This document shows positions 8,717 to 17,842 of a stretch of DNA of 64,000 bases, one piece after another (position 1 is the first letter of the stretch; every line of letters starts with the position of its first letter). Origin of the DNA: Paenibacillus xylanilyticus (GTDB taxonomy: Bacteria > Bacillota > Bacilli > Paenibacillales > Paenibacillaceae); NCBI RefSeq assembly GCF_013359935.1, contig NZ_JABMCB010000197.1, forward strand, positions 169,123-233,122. The letters are read 5' to 3'. Under the pieces are notes generated by a model that saw nothing but the letters and a program-made list of their open reading frames with translations, did not search any database and was not told where the DNA came from. Position numbers and translations under genes: made by a program.

Positions 8717-9064
8717 TTACCATGATGTACGCGGTTTTTGAATTGCATCTGTTTCTTTTTCGATATCTGTCATCATATCTTTAATCCGATCCAATGCCAG
8801 TTGAAGCTGCTTTTGATGTGCATCGAGACGGTGGGCCATGGATCGAACCTGTTCTTGTGTAGGAGGCTGAGGCGCATGGGAGATTTCAATCAGTTCTTTT
8901 TCAATAGCATCTATGCCGTCCAATCCTGCACCCAGCATCTCAATGCCAAACTTGGCCTTGTCTGCGATATGATCTATTTTTAGAGCCGTTTCTTTTGCTT
9001 GTTTGTTGCCCCAGCCACCCGATATGTAGTTGGGTTGACCTACAGGTGGTGTGTAATCGCTCAT
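8717..9064 (-). CDS. Small helical protein of unknown function
   Basis: 115 residues, mostly alpha-helical, with a GGWGNKQAKE motif near residue 17 and an amphipathic C-terminal helix (DAHQKQLQLALDRIKDMM). There is no signal peptide or membrane segment. AGGGAGG precedes the ATG. It follows the coiled-coil gene at 9080 by 15 nt and is surely co-transcribed with it. The W-x-x-x helical hairpin and the two-gene layout recall type VII secretion partner proteins (WXG100/LXG associates), but no LXG toxin or secretion gene is near, so this is only a suggestion. Confidence 0.6.
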   Translation of the reverse strand: MSDYTPPVGQPNYISGGWGNKQAKETALKIDHIADKAKFGIEMLGAGLDGIDAIEKELIEISHAPQPPTQEQVRSMAHRLDAHQKQLQLALDRIKDMMTDIEKETDAIQKPRTSW

Positions 9065-9079
9065 AGAGACCGAACCTCC

Positions 9080-9499
9080 CTATTTCTGATACTTATCAGT
9101 AATTTCATCAATCTTGTCTGTCAACTTGTCGATCTCGTCCGTGAGACTATCAATTTCGTTGGTTAATTTGTCCACATCTTTAATGTTCTTCTGAACTTCG
9201 TCAATGTTGCCACTAGTAGCAATTACTTTGGACATCACTTCTTGTGCAATCGATGTCACAAGTACCTGTACATGATCGGGAGCATCTTGTCCAACCTGTG
9301 CGACCAGTCTGTCAATCAGAGGTTTGATTTGAGATAGCGTAGTAGCTGCATTGGCAAGCTCACGACCACAAGAGTTCAATTCGGAATCAATCTTGTCCGA
9401 CACCCGGTCAATTTTGGATTGAGTGATCTGGTCGATTTCTCTGATTACCTTGTCGATATCATTGGACATCTCACGTACTGCGCCTTTTCCTACTAACAT
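9080..9499 (-). CDS. Small coiled-coil protein of unknown function
   Basis: 139 residues from ATG 9499 with GGGGGAG 7 nt upstream. The sequence is almost entirely helical. The last 35 residues are a regular repeat of the type IDxLTDEIDKLTDKIDEITDK, a strongly acidic/basic coiled coil. A central segment (DHVQVLVTSIAQEVMSKV) is more hydrophobic but too short and polar for a clear membrane span. It is first in a two-gene unit with the 115-residue protein downstream. No function is recognisable. Confidence 0.6.
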   Translation of the reverse strand: MLVGKGAVREMSNDIDKVIREIDQITQSKIDRVSDKIDSELNSCGRELANAATTLSQIKPLIDRLVAQVGQDAPDHVQVLVTSIAQEVMSKVIATSGNIDEVQKNIKDVDKLTNEIDSLTDEIDKLTDKIDEITDKYQK

Positions 9500-9813
9500 T
9501 AGCAAACTCCCCCAGTATGTTTTACAAATTCTTCAATCCTCTTGATTATAAGGTAAGCCTCCATGCTGAGCAATAAATTACGTTGTTATTTCGACGCTTT
9601 TTTACAAATAAAAGGGCATTACTGCAATCTTCGCTTCTCCCTTCTACGGATTTCCATAGTTTAAGGGAATTTTGCTTGTATATAACACGTTCTTCCCCTA
9701 TAAAACAAATAAAAATGCACTCCCTGAATGACATGTGAACCCCTTAAAGGTTCTCCGATGTATTCAAGGAATGCATGAAATGGAATTTCAAATTCAGAAG
9801 TTCATATAAAAGA
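9500..9813. other. Intergenic, no gene recognised
   Basis: AT-rich stretch between the permease stop and the coiled-coil gene start. A 62-codon minus frame here has no ribosome binding site and no convincing composition. No strong terminator hairpin was found behind the permease. Confidence 0.4.
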
Positions 9814-11193
9814 TTATTGTCCTTCTCCGCCATCTACCCGCTGTCTCTTGTCTATGCCAAATACGTAATATCCGATCACCACGATCGCCATAAATGTGGC
9901 ACCAACAACCAGGGGTAAGCGTGTATCCGGGTTAAACGCCATGCCGATGATGACGAGGATCAGATACACGATGATAATGTAGTTGCTGATCGGGAACCAT
10001 TTGGACTTGAAGTTGTGATCAGCCATCTCACTACCCCAACGCTTTCTGAATCGGAACTGGCTGAATGCCAGTGCGAACCACGGTACCATCCCCGGAAGAA
10101 CACTTGCACTATAGATATACAGGAACAGTTTGGAGTCCGGCATCAGGTAGTTCAGTATAACACCAATCAACAGCAAGGAAATGGTGACAATGATACTGTT
10201 GCGGGGAACTCCGCCTTTGGACAACTTTTTAAAAAAGGCAGGTGCCTGTCCATTCTCCGCAAGCGTGTATAACATACGGCCCGCACTATAGATTCCGCTG
10301 TTGCATCCCGACATTGCCGCCGTAAGCACCACGAAGTTGATAATCCCCGCAGCAGCTACGATACCAACCTTGGCAAACGTCAGTACAAACGGGCTTCCCG
10401 TCTGTCCGACTTCATTCCATGGGTACAGCGTTACGATAACAAAGATGGCACCTACGTAAAAGATCAGGATACGCCATACGATATTTTTGATTGCTTTACG
10501 CAGCGTCTGCTTCGGATTCTCTGCTTCCCCTGCCGTAATGCCGACCATTTCAACACCCTGATAGGCAGCCGTTACAATACATAGGGCGAATAAAAATCCT
10601 TTGATCCCTCCAGGGAAAAATCCCCCATGACTTACCAGATTCGATAGTCCAATCGGCTCTCCGCCGTTACCAAGACCGAAGAAGATTAATCCGGTTCCGA
10701 TTACGACCATGAAGACAATGGCTGTTACCTTAATCATGGCGAACCAGAATTCGAACTCACCGTAAAATTTAACCGCAGCGAGATTCGCTGCCGCAATAAT
10801 GAGTACCCCAGCGAGTGCAGGCAGCCACTGTGGAATGTCCGGAAACCAATAACCGACATAAATGCCGATTGCCGTAACTTCCGCCATCCCAACCGTTACC
10901 CAGAGGAACCAGTAACTCCAGGCAGTTAGGAATCCGGCGAGCGGACTGATATATTTGTGAGCAAATGTGGCAAATGAACCGGTGACAGGCTCCTGGATCA
11001 ACATTTCACCCATAATACGCATGACAAAAAAGATAATGATTCCGGCCAGCAAATAGGCCAGCAGTACCGAAGGACCTGCCCATTTGATCGTACTTGCCGA
11101 TCCCATGAACAATCCGACGCCGATTGTACCCCCGAGTGCAATCAGCTCTACATGCCGGGGCTTAAGCCCTCTAGATAGTTGCTTCGATTCCAA
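9814..11193 (-). CDS. Amino-acid permease, APC superfamily (AAT type)
   Basis: 459 residues with about 12 membrane helices, a standard length for the amino acid transporter family. The N-terminus shows the family signature RGLKPRHVELIALGGTIGVGLFMGS. The second helix has IMGEML, and helix 6 carries ITAGEAENP followed by FVVLTAAMSGCNSGIYSAGRML, the conserved substrate-pathway region. The family catalyses proton-coupled uptake of amino acids; the closest known relatives include the D-serine/D-alanine/glycine and aromatic permeases, but specificity cannot be read by eye. It is a single gene with a GGGGAGAA-type site before ATG. Confidence 0.85.
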   Translation of the reverse strand: MESKQLSRGLKPRHVELIALGGTIGVGLFMGSASTIKWAGPSVLLAYLLAGIIIFFVMRIMGEMLIQEPVTGSFATFAHKYISPLAGFLTAWSYWFLWVTVGMAEVTAIGIYVGYWFPDIPQWLPALAGVLIIAAANLAAVKFYGEFEFWFAMIKVTAIVFMVVIGTGLIFFGLGNGGEPIGLSNLVSHGGFFPGGIKGFLFALCIVTAAYQGVEMVGITAGEAENPKQTLRKAIKNIVWRILIFYVGAIFVIVTLYPWNEVGQTGSPFVLTFAKVGIVAAAGIINFVVLTAAMSGCNSGIYSAGRMLYTLAENGQAPAFFKKLSKGGVPRNSIIVTISLLLIGVILNYLMPDSKLFLYIYSASVLPGMVPWFALAFSQFRFRKRWGSEMADHNFKSKWFPISNYIIIVYLILVIIGMAFNPDTRLPLVVGATFMAIVVIGYYVFGIDKRQRVDGGEGQ

Positions 11194-11336
11194 ACGATTC
11201 TCCCCTTTTCTTGTGTGCAGCTTCGTGTTGTAGATTTCATTTTTATACTCACATTAACGCAATGCAGAATTGCATCACCAAATTGTACGAGTTGTGCCGC
11301 AGAAATACAACAAGGAATGTAAGGAAGCGTTTTAAA

Positions 11337-11351
11337 TGAGAATTATCATCA
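11337..11351. promoter_or_regulatory. Fur-box-like sequence upstream of the permease
   Basis: TGAGAATTATCATCA matches the 7-1-7 Fur consensus TGATAATNATTATCA at 12 of 14 defined positions. A second ATCAT/ATGAT palindrome overlaps it. AT-rich chance matches are common, so support is weak. Confidence 0.25.
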
Positions 11352-11399
11352 TTTATAATGATATATAACAATCACTTTTCTGGCTTTCACTTTGGATAA

Positions 11400-11456
11400 G
11401 GAGGGGTTTAATCCCCTCCAAAAAGGAACCTCTTAAACCAGAGAGAAGGTTCTTTT
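11400..11456. other. Two tandem hairpins in the 11194-11639 intergenic region
   Basis: Perfect hairpin GGAGGGG-TTTAAT-CCCCTCC (11400-11419) is followed at once by a second one, AAAAGGAACCT / AGGTTCTTTT (11421-11456), with a T-rich tail on both strands. No gene ends here: the permease starts leftward at 11193 and the DUF4003 gene starts rightward at 11640. They may terminate an unseen small RNA or act as a leader attenuator. The rest of the region shows nothing else clear. Confidence 0.45.
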
Positions 11457-11639
11457 GTTACCTCTACCCTTAGTTTAGTGGAACTCCCTCAGGACTATCC
11501 CCGTATTGTATTTCAGAAGATCACATATGGGGTACTGGTTATAGTTCCTATATTTTCTCATTCAATTGATATTATAAACGAGATCGGTCGATGTTAGACC
11601 ACGACCCAAACCATGTAATAACATTCGGGAGGTCTGCAT

Positions 11640-12635
11640 ATGGAGCAGCAACACGCAGCACGAGTTGAATTATTCGTTTCCAACACCCAAATCATCAAGA
11701 AGTCGTTCAAGTGGCAAAATCCGATGATGCACCGCCTTAGTGCCCTTCTCTATGCAGCGGACAATAAAACTGCGGATGGCGAGGCCATTCGTCAGAGTCA
11801 TGATCTGATGAAACATAATACAGGTCTCTTTTCTGCATTCAGGGGCAATTCGGCCATCAGTATCGCAGCCATGCTCTCCCTCACAACGGATCAGGAAACG
11901 AAGCTGGCGGAAACTTTGCATGTCTACGACCTGATGAAAGAGATCAAATTCCGCTCTTCCGATTTTCTCGCGGTTGCTGCTTATCAGATTGCTGTCCAGG
12001 CAGCGCCTGATCAATTTCAGTATACGGTAGAACGCACTAAGGCTTTTTACGATCAGATGAAAGCAAACCACCGCTTCCTTACTGCACAGGATGACTATAT
12101 TTTTGCAGCCATGCTGGCTCTCTCCGATCTGGATGTGGATTCCGGTGTGGCCCGCATGGAACAGCTCTATCGTGAATTGAAGCCGGAGTTTTCTTCTGGC
12201 AACAGCGTACAGGCATTAACACAAGTATTGGTTCTTGGGGACGACAGTCCGGAATCGAGTCATCGCGTGTTGAGATTACAAGAGGCGTTCCGCAAACGCA
12301 GCATCCGACTGGATAAAACGTATACCTTATCTTCCCTGGGTGTACTCTCTTTACTGCCTGTGGACCAGGAAACACTTGTGGATCAGGTCCAGGAAACGTA
12401 TGACTGGCTGCGTGATCAAAAGGGCTTCGGGGCATGGTCGATCACCAAACAGGAATTGCTGTTATTTTCATCTGCCCTTGTGGCGGTTCAGCATGTTGAG
12501 AATTTGAGAAATGGCGTTCTGACCACCACTCTCTCAACAAGTATCTCGAACATTATCATCGCACAGCAAGCTGCCATGGCCTCTGCTGCCGCGGCATCGG
12601 CCGCTGCTGCCGCTTCATCATCTTCATCAAGCTAA
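11640..12635 (+). CDS. DUF4003 family protein
   Basis: 331 residues starting at ATG 11640 behind GGGAGGTCTGC. All-helical cytoplasmic sequence with segments such as FRGNSAISIAAMLSLT, FLTAQDDYIFAAMLALSDLD and SSGNSVQALTQVLVLGD that match the DUF4003 pattern found in Bacillales. The C-terminus is low complexity: about 20 residues of Ala followed by Ser, a tail known from Paenibacillus members. The biochemical role of the family is unknown. It is monocistronic, bounded by a strong terminator, and convergent with the kinase-like gene. Confidence 0.78.
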   Translation: MEQQHAARVELFVSNTQIIKKSFKWQNPMMHRLSALLYAADNKTADGEAIRQSHDLMKHNTGLFSAFRGNSAISIAAMLSLTTDQETKLAETLHVYDLMKEIKFRSSDFLAVAAYQIAVQAAPDQFQYTVERTKAFYDQMKANHRFLTAQDDYIFAAMLALSDLDVDSGVARMEQLYRELKPEFSSGNSVQALTQVLVLGDDSPESSHRVLRLQEAFRKRSIRLDKTYTLSSLGVLSLLPVDQETLVDQVQETYDWLRDQKGFGAWSITKQELLLFSSALVAVQHVENLRNGVLTTTLSTSISNIIIAQQAAMASAAAASAAAAASSSSSS

Positions 12636-12667
12636 TGTTTGACAAGGCAGATTTATCACGAGACCAA

Positions 12668-12697
12668 AAGGCCCATCTGAGTCACTCAGATGGGTCT
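12668..12697. terminator. Bidirectional terminator, DUF4003 / APH-like genes
   Basis: CCCATCTGAG / CTCAGATGGG perfect 10-bp stem with a TCA loop, extended by AAG/CTT pairs, between convergent genes. Confidence 0.85.
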
Positions 12698-12744
12698 TAG
12701 ATTTATTTAATTCAGTATCAAAATAATAAAACTTTTTTCCGAAA

Positions 12745-13734
12745 CTATACGATTCCCGTTTCACGAAACTCCTCCATAAAACTGTCCAGCCAATCATCGC
12801 CATAATCCAGCGCACCCATATCACTTTCGATAAATGCAGCATCCAGACCCATGACCCAAAATCTGCGAGCGACAATGAACAGGTCGACGGCTTGTTCGTC
12901 CTCTGGAGAGAACCTTCGTATCGAACGATAACCCGCCATGAGTGCCTTCCATAATGCTTCTTTTTGCTCAGCAGACTGTCTCTTCCTAGCTTTCACCTGA
13001 GCCAGATCATACGCACGCCAGCCATTAGCCGCCCACTCAAAATCATAGTGAGTAAACGAGTTTTCCTGCTGAAAAGCATTATTGTTTCCATGCATATCGC
13101 CATGGCACAATCCCCATTCCAGACCATCGCTGGATGCGGTAATACGCTTCTTCAACTCCTGAGTAAACGTATGCAAAAATGGCACTGCTTCATGCGATTC
13201 CCCGATATACGCCACAATCCGTTCCAACGGCTGATCGATCAGAAATGGTGTATTCAGCTCATAACGAGGCTGCTCCAGGACCACCTGATCCATAGCCTTA
13301 TGCAGCTCCGCAGCAGATTGACCAAAAGCATAACAGGACTCTTCATCCTGCAAATTATTCTCGATTCCATTGATGTAACGGAACATCACGGCCATCCGTT
13401 TACCCTCCGGCGCATCCAGAACAGTGTATCCACTGTTATCTTTCTTATTGAGATGCTCTCCTACATCAGCGCACGCTGAAGAATTCAATATCGCTTTCAA
13501 TTGAGACAGCACCGATAACTCCGCGCCTACCTCTTCTTCTCCAACCTCTGTACGGTAAACCCGAAGGATATACATGCCCGTGGACGTTTTTACCCGATAT
13601 GTATCATTCAATCCCCGCAGCCAAAATAAACATTCTTTCCATTGCCCGATGTCATATTGATCACTTAGAGCAAATTCCAAGTATTTCGGACTTAAAACGG
13701 ATCGCAAAGCAGTTGGTTGATCAAATTTCTGCAT
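12745..13734 (-). CDS. Aminoglycoside-phosphotransferase-fold kinase
   Basis: 329 residues starting at an ATG with AAGGAGCATATAT upstream. The kinase-like fold is shown by LCHGDMHGNNNAF (catalytic loop HGDxHxxN) followed by THYDFEWAANG (the metal-binding D of the DFE variant) and AYDLAQVK. The N-lobe has YRVKTSTGMYILRVYR, containing the presumed ATP-binding Lys/Arg strand. Such proteins phosphorylate small alcohols, for example homoserine, choline or antibiotics. Proximity does not reveal the substrate, so a resistance role should not be assumed. It is followed downstream by its terminator and preceded by the RDD gene at 31 nt, suggesting co-transcription. Confidence 0.8.
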   Translation of the reverse strand: MQKFDQPTALRSVLSPKYLEFALSDQYDIGQWKECLFWLRGLNDTYRVKTSTGMYILRVYRTEVGEEEVGAELSVLSQLKAILNSSACADVGEHLNKKDNSGYTVLDAPEGKRMAVMFRYINGIENNLQDEESCYAFGQSAAELHKAMDQVVLEQPRYELNTPFLIDQPLERIVAYIGESHEAVPFLHTFTQELKKRITASSDGLEWGLCHGDMHGNNNAFQQENSFTHYDFEWAANGWRAYDLAQVKARKRQSAEQKEALWKALMAGYRSIRRFSPEDEQAVDLFIVARRFWVMGLDAAFIESDMGALDYGDDWLDSFMEEFRETGIV

Positions 13735-13764
13735 ATATATGCTCCTTCAGTTTAGTAATAAGCT

Positions 13765-14283
13765 TCAGCCAGCCCGCTTAACCACCTGTGTTTTTGCTAG
13801 AAGGTCGTACAAGGACTGCTTTCTCTTCGTAAATATTGCGGTAAAAATATACGTGAACATCAGGGCGTAGATTAGCCCGCCTATTACATAATACTGGACA
13901 GGAACAGCACCTTCTCCCACATGGACCAGCCGGTACACCAGATAATGCGAGAGCTCCCAAGGCAGGAACTTCAGAATCGTTCTGAATATAGCATGCGGTA
14001 CTGACAAAGCATTTCCATTTTGATTAACAACCTGAATGGCCGTCTTCCTTTTCCCAAACGACTGTCCACCCACTGTTGAGTCACTAATCACAAAATATAC
14101 GGAGATCGGTAGAGTTACCATTATAAAACCGGTAAGCTGAGCTACAGCAAGGGATCCATTAAAAAGCTCTTGCAAGGAAGGAAAGATGAACACGTTCTCA
14201 ACCAATAACAAGACCAAATAACCAAACATCAGAATGTAATCCAACAAAAAGGCTTTGATTCGAAGTAGAAATGTGGCATACAT
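13765..14283 (-). CDS. RDD family integral membrane protein
   Basis: 172 residues from ATG 14283, preceded by GGAGGTCACTCGC; an ATG 15 nt upstream lacks a site. The typical RDD pattern is visible: an N-terminal helix with R and D (LLRIKAFLLDYILMFGYLVLL), then the GQSFGKRKTAIQVVN motif between helices, and a C-terminal helix pair ending LYDLLAKTQVV. Four membrane helices. RDD proteins have been linked to Na+/H+ antiport or are of unknown function. It is upstream of and close to the kinase-like gene. Confidence 0.8.
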   Translation of the reverse strand: MYATFLLRIKAFLLDYILMFGYLVLLLVENVFIFPSLQELFNGSLAVAQLTGFIMVTLPISVYFVISDSTVGGQSFGKRKTAIQVVNQNGNALSVPHAIFRTILKFLPWELSHYLVYRLVHVGEGAVPVQYYVIGGLIYALMFTYIFTAIFTKRKQSLYDLLAKTQVVKRAG

Positions 14284-14329
14284 GCGAGTGACCTCCATTT
14301 CATCTCATATAAGGCTCTCCTTTTAACAA

Positions 14330-15058
14330 TCAACCAAGATTGGTTCTGTAGTCGGGCAGTTGACGATCTTGCGTTGTACGTTCCAACAAGCTCGCTATAC
14401 TCTCTCTATTGAATGACGCCAGATATACGGCCAAAATATCATCTTCATTTTCCCCAATAGCCATTTCAAAGAGAAAAATGACACCGTCCTTACAAAATAT
14501 TCGCCAAGCCTGAAGAGATGACGTCTCCTGGATCTCATACTGTAAGTCACTCAATCCCCAATACGTTAGGTAATCCGATAAACCCCACATACTCTCGTCA
14601 AAAATAACCCAATAGGGCAGCCTGTCCTCCACCCCAAGCTGAATCAATGCCTTGCTTACCAAGAAGTTGGTAAGCGATTCGTTCTCCAGCGACCAGTCGG
14701 GATTGTTCCATGCGCACAGATACACTGGCGGGTCTTCCTTCTTCAGGTCGCTAAAACGAATACCACAATAGATCACCGACTCTTCACACTGATAGAACAC
14801 CAGAAACCCCTTGTCCGTTGTAAAGAAATCGGGATCAGGCACGAATATATCATGCAGGGTCATCGGCTCATACTGATTGTTGCAATTCTGCGTAATATAT
14901 TGGGACCGCCCAAACCTCTTATAGTATTCACACAGAGCGGCTGGAAACGGCTTACCTAGACGACGCTCCTGCTCCTGAATGTCCTCCTCTGAAATGGAAT
15001 CACTTACTTCATCATGACCTTGCAAGAACTCCGTCAATAATTTGAATTCCGCATTCAC
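14330..15058 (-). CDS. SMI1/KNR4 (SUKH) family protein
   Basis: 242 residues from GTG 15058, chosen because GGGGAGGAGAGTAAG lies just before it; an ATG at 15109 gives 17 further residues without a good site. The SUKH signature is near the N-terminus: ISEEDIQEQERRLGKPFPAALCEYYKRFG. The rest is mixed alpha/beta with many aromatic residues. SUKH proteins are often immunity proteins for contact-dependent or polymorphic toxins, but no toxin gene is adjacent, so here it may be an orphan. It lies 47 nt upstream of the RDD gene on the same strand. Confidence 0.7.
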   Translation of the reverse strand: MNAEFKLLTEFLQGHDEVSDSISEEDIQEQERRLGKPFPAALCEYYKRFGRSQYITQNCNNQYEPMTLHDIFVPDPDFFTTDKGFLVFYQCEESVIYCGIRFSDLKKEDPPVYLCAWNNPDWSLENESLTNFLVSKALIQLGVEDRLPYWVIFDESMWGLSDYLTYWGLSDLQYEIQETSSLQAWRIFCKDGVIFLFEMAIGENEDDILAVYLASFNRESIASLLERTTQDRQLPDYRTNLG

Positions 15059-15208
15059 CTTACTCTCCTCCCCTCTCGAGAACGTATTTTTCAAAGAACA
15101 AAATCCCATGTTCCTTGGATTCTTCCCTGTGCTCCCTTCACCTTGTGAACAAACAGTAATTCGTCACCCTTTTGGATGACCGCGCCCACAGCCATACGTA
15201 TCATCTAT

Positions 15209-16693
15209 TCACCTCATGGTTTTGGATATTCGGCCTTTCTTTGTATTCTGAACATAAATGTAATAATAACTAGCCAAATGCCCTATATTGACAAGCGACC
15301 ATGCAACAAGCCATATGATTGGAGACGACAGGGTAGTCCAGATGCCGAACCAGGGCAGCACGCGCCCTCCGCCGATAAACGTCATTAATGGAGACAGGAA
15401 CAAGAGAATCAGGATTGGGATCAGCCTGCCGACCGTGATCAGAATCAATCTGCTGATTGTGAGACGTTGGTTCTTCCGACGGATGCGAGAATAGGCATAG
15501 ACGCCCCATACAAGCGTAGCGAGGATGAGCGCAATCATGATAATTTCCATGTTTCGGCCGTTCACAAAAGAGGCTTCGGGCTTCTCCCCCCTCATAATAT
15601 CCGCGATTCCATCGATAAAAGCCGAGTAGTTCACAAAAGCATTTATACCCGAATTAAACATCACCGCGATGCCCAGCTGCTCATCCAAATATACCGTTTC
15701 TTCCGACTTGTATGTCCAGAAAATACCGCTATGGGAGATCGTTCGCCCCCCGGATTCATCTTGGGGATCTGCAAGCCATCCCATGCCGTACGGCCCGATG
15801 GCTCCGGCTTCATGATATTGTTTCATCAGATCGGGGGAAAGCAGGCGGCCGTGATATTGGGCAAGCATCCACAGCGACATGTCCTCAGCGGTTGATACGA
15901 TGCCTGCAGGGCCCTCAATAAACCACAGTGGTTCCGATTGACTTACAGAACGTCCCAAACTCGAGTAATGTCCTGACGGAACAGCTTCATTCCCATCGAT
16001 TTGCAGCGTCGTGCTGACACTGAAGGTATGATTCATTCCTAGCGGTTCAAAAATGTGCCTTTTCAGGTAATCCGAAAAGCGCTCTCCGCTGACGCTCTCC
16101 ACAAGGTTCGCCAGCAGCACGTAATTGGGATTATGATAGCTGTAGGCATTTCCGGGGTTATGGGCCAATTGAACCTCGGATATTAACCGGCTTGCCTCGT
16201 CCAGGGATTGGAATTGCGGAGTCCTCGTCATATCGGGATTTATTTTGTCATTGAGACCACTGGTCTGATTCAATAGATGGCGGACCGTAATATCACGAAA
16301 ATGAGGATCTCGTGGGGAAAGCCCGGGAAAATAGGAAGCGTAAGCCGCATCCAGGTCAATCTGACCGTTGTCCGCGAGCTGCAGAACAGCCAATGCGGTA
16401 AAGGACTTGCTTAGCGAAGCAATGGGAAAAGGAGTTCCGCCCGTAACGTTTTGGCCATTTTCAAATGTTCCATAGCCTTTTGCGTAGAAGACCTCATCGT
16501 TATTGGCAATTGCCAGTGATGCAGCCTTGATATGATTGGCTTTCATGCTCTGAGTCATAAATTCGTCGATGTCCCTCATGACTTCTGTCTTGTCTCGGGC
16601 TTCCGTGGCGGACACAGGGTTCACCCACATGGAACATAACAACAGTAAGCAGCTTATTACGAAAAAAATACTTTTTTTCAGTTTTGGCATCAT
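15209..16693 (-). CDS. Class-C beta-lactamase-type serine hydrolase with C-terminal membrane region
   Basis: 494 residues from ATG 16693 (AAGGAGTGTT upstream). A signal sequence (KKSIFFVISCLLLLCSMWVNPVSA) precedes a penicillin-binding/beta-lactamase fold: PIASLSKSF (S-x-x-K, Ser about 93), YSYHNPNY (Y-x-N, Tyr about 185) and ISHSGIF (the H-x-G counterpart of KTG). About four membrane helices close the protein, so the catalytic domain faces outward on an anchor. Members include D-aminopeptidases, esterases and FmtA-like cell-wall enzymes. It sits 54 nt behind the sensor kinase gene, suggesting it is an output of that two-component system. Confidence 0.82.
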   Translation of the reverse strand: MMPKLKKSIFFVISCLLLLCSMWVNPVSATEARDKTEVMRDIDEFMTQSMKANHIKAASLAIANNDEVFYAKGYGTFENGQNVTGGTPFPIASLSKSFTALAVLQLADNGQIDLDAAYASYFPGLSPRDPHFRDITVRHLLNQTSGLNDKINPDMTRTPQFQSLDEASRLISEVQLAHNPGNAYSYHNPNYVLLANLVESVSGERFSDYLKRHIFEPLGMNHTFSVSTTLQIDGNEAVPSGHYSSLGRSVSQSEPLWFIEGPAGIVSTAEDMSLWMLAQYHGRLLSPDLMKQYHEAGAIGPYGMGWLADPQDESGGRTISHSGIFWTYKSEETVYLDEQLGIAVMFNSGINAFVNYSAFIDGIADIMRGEKPEASFVNGRNMEIIMIALILATLVWGVYAYSRIRRKNQRLTISRLILITVGRLIPILILLFLSPLMTFIGGGRVLPWFGIWTTLSSPIIWLVAWSLVNIGHLASYYYIYVQNTKKGRISKTMR

Positions 16694-16747
16694 AACACTC
16701 CTTAAATCAAGATAAGGAAATGCTATCATGTCATTTTCAACTATTTA

Positions 16748-17842
16748 TCAACTCGGGTCCCCAAACCCCAAACTTGCTGTCACAGTTCCGCCACCGCGAG
16801 GTCCGTTTTCAACATGCAGGCTCCCTCCATGTTTCTTGCAAAAAACTTTGCAAACGTAAAGGCCCAGCCCGCGATGTTCGGTAGCATCCCACACCTCATC
16901 GCGGTAAAAAGGGAGATCGGCCTTGTGCAAGGCTTCGTCCGAGAAGCCCGGCCCGTCGTCTGAGACAGTAATCTTCATAGAGCCTTCCTGTACGATGTAA
17001 CGAACGTTCACTTGACTGACTGCGTATCGTCCCCCATTGGCCACCACATTCTCGAAAATCTGCATGATGATATAAGGATCCACGTTAATTGCAGTATGAT
17101 CACATTCCATGGAAGAGACAAAGCGTTTGCCGAATTTCCTTGCGATTTGTTCGCCGCTGTCATTCAGCAAAGCCGTCAATGAGATTACATCCGTCGACTG
17201 GCGATGTACCGGGACATCCTCCAGCTTCTGTATCGAGTTCATCGCCTCCACATAGCTCTCCAGACGTACAATGTGAAGGTTCATGGTATGGATCAGGTCC
17301 AGCACCTTTTCTTCCGACAATTTCTTCTCCGGCAGATAGGTGGAGAGAAGCTCGGCGTTTCCTTTCAACACCGCCAGCGGTGTTCTAAGGTCATGGGCAA
17401 AAATTGCATTGAGCTGCTTGCGCTCCTCTACCGAACGCCAGAGTGTCTTTACGTTTTTCTCCAATTGTGTACGCATGCTTTCAAAGGCCCTGACCAGCTC
17501 TCCCATTTCGTCCCGGCTGTCATAGGAGATACGGAAGCCCAGATCGTTGGCCGAAATGTTCTCGGATGCTCGCTTTAACAGCTCCAACGGACGTTTTAGT
17601 TTCAATCTGTAAAATAAAACGGCCATGGTGACAATCCCGGCGGCCACGGTTAGCAGCACCGCCGCGACGAGGGAAGGCAGTACCCAATCCGTTTCTCCAT
17701 AACGCAGCCGCAGGTTCTCCGCCCAAGCGAACTCCAGGGTTATGACGGCCAGCACGGCAATGAGCGTGACCACGCATAACAGGATAAAAGATTGCAGCAA
17801 GGTAAACGGCTTCAGCAGCAGCCTGTTCATAAACTTGGCCAT
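16748..17842 (-). CDS. Sensor histidine kinase
   Basis: 364 residues. Two N-terminal membrane helices (about 13-36 and 56-79) frame a very short extracytoplasmic loop, a HAMP linker follows, and the H-box is IFAHDLRTPLAVL with the phosphorylated His at 150. ATPase motifs: a variant N-box ENVVANGGRYA and SDDGPGFSDEAL, then GLGLYVCK. The loop of only about 20 residues fits membrane-sensing kinases that detect antibiotics or envelope stress. The start ATG has GGAGTAGGATATAA and overlaps the response-regulator gene by 16 nt, implying translational coupling. Confidence 0.88.
   Translation of the reverse strand: MAKFMNRLLLKPFTLLQSFILLCVVTLIAVLAVITLEFAWAENLRLRYGETDWVLPSLVAAVLLTVAAGIVTMAVLFYRLKLKRPLELLKRASENISANDLGFRISYDSRDEMGELVRAFESMRTQLEKNVKTLWRSVEERKQLNAIFAHDLRTPLAVLKGNAELLSTYLPEKKLSEEKVLDLIHTMNLHIVRLESYVEAMNSIQKLEDVPVHRQSTDVISLTALLNDSGEQIARKFGKRFVSSMECDHTAINVDPYIIMQIFENVVANGGRYAVSQVNVRYIVQEGSMKITVSDDGPGFSDEALHKADLPFYRDEVWDATEHRGLGLYVCKVFCKKHGGSLHVENGPRGGGTVTASLGFGDPS

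Noticed and set aside
9546..9734. 62-codon minus-strand frame
   Set aside because: No ribosome binding site and atypical composition with many Cys and Arg residues.
12745..13734. Antibiotic-resistance phosphotransferase
   Set aside because: Only the general kinase-fold motifs are visible; nothing supports an aminoglycoside substrate.
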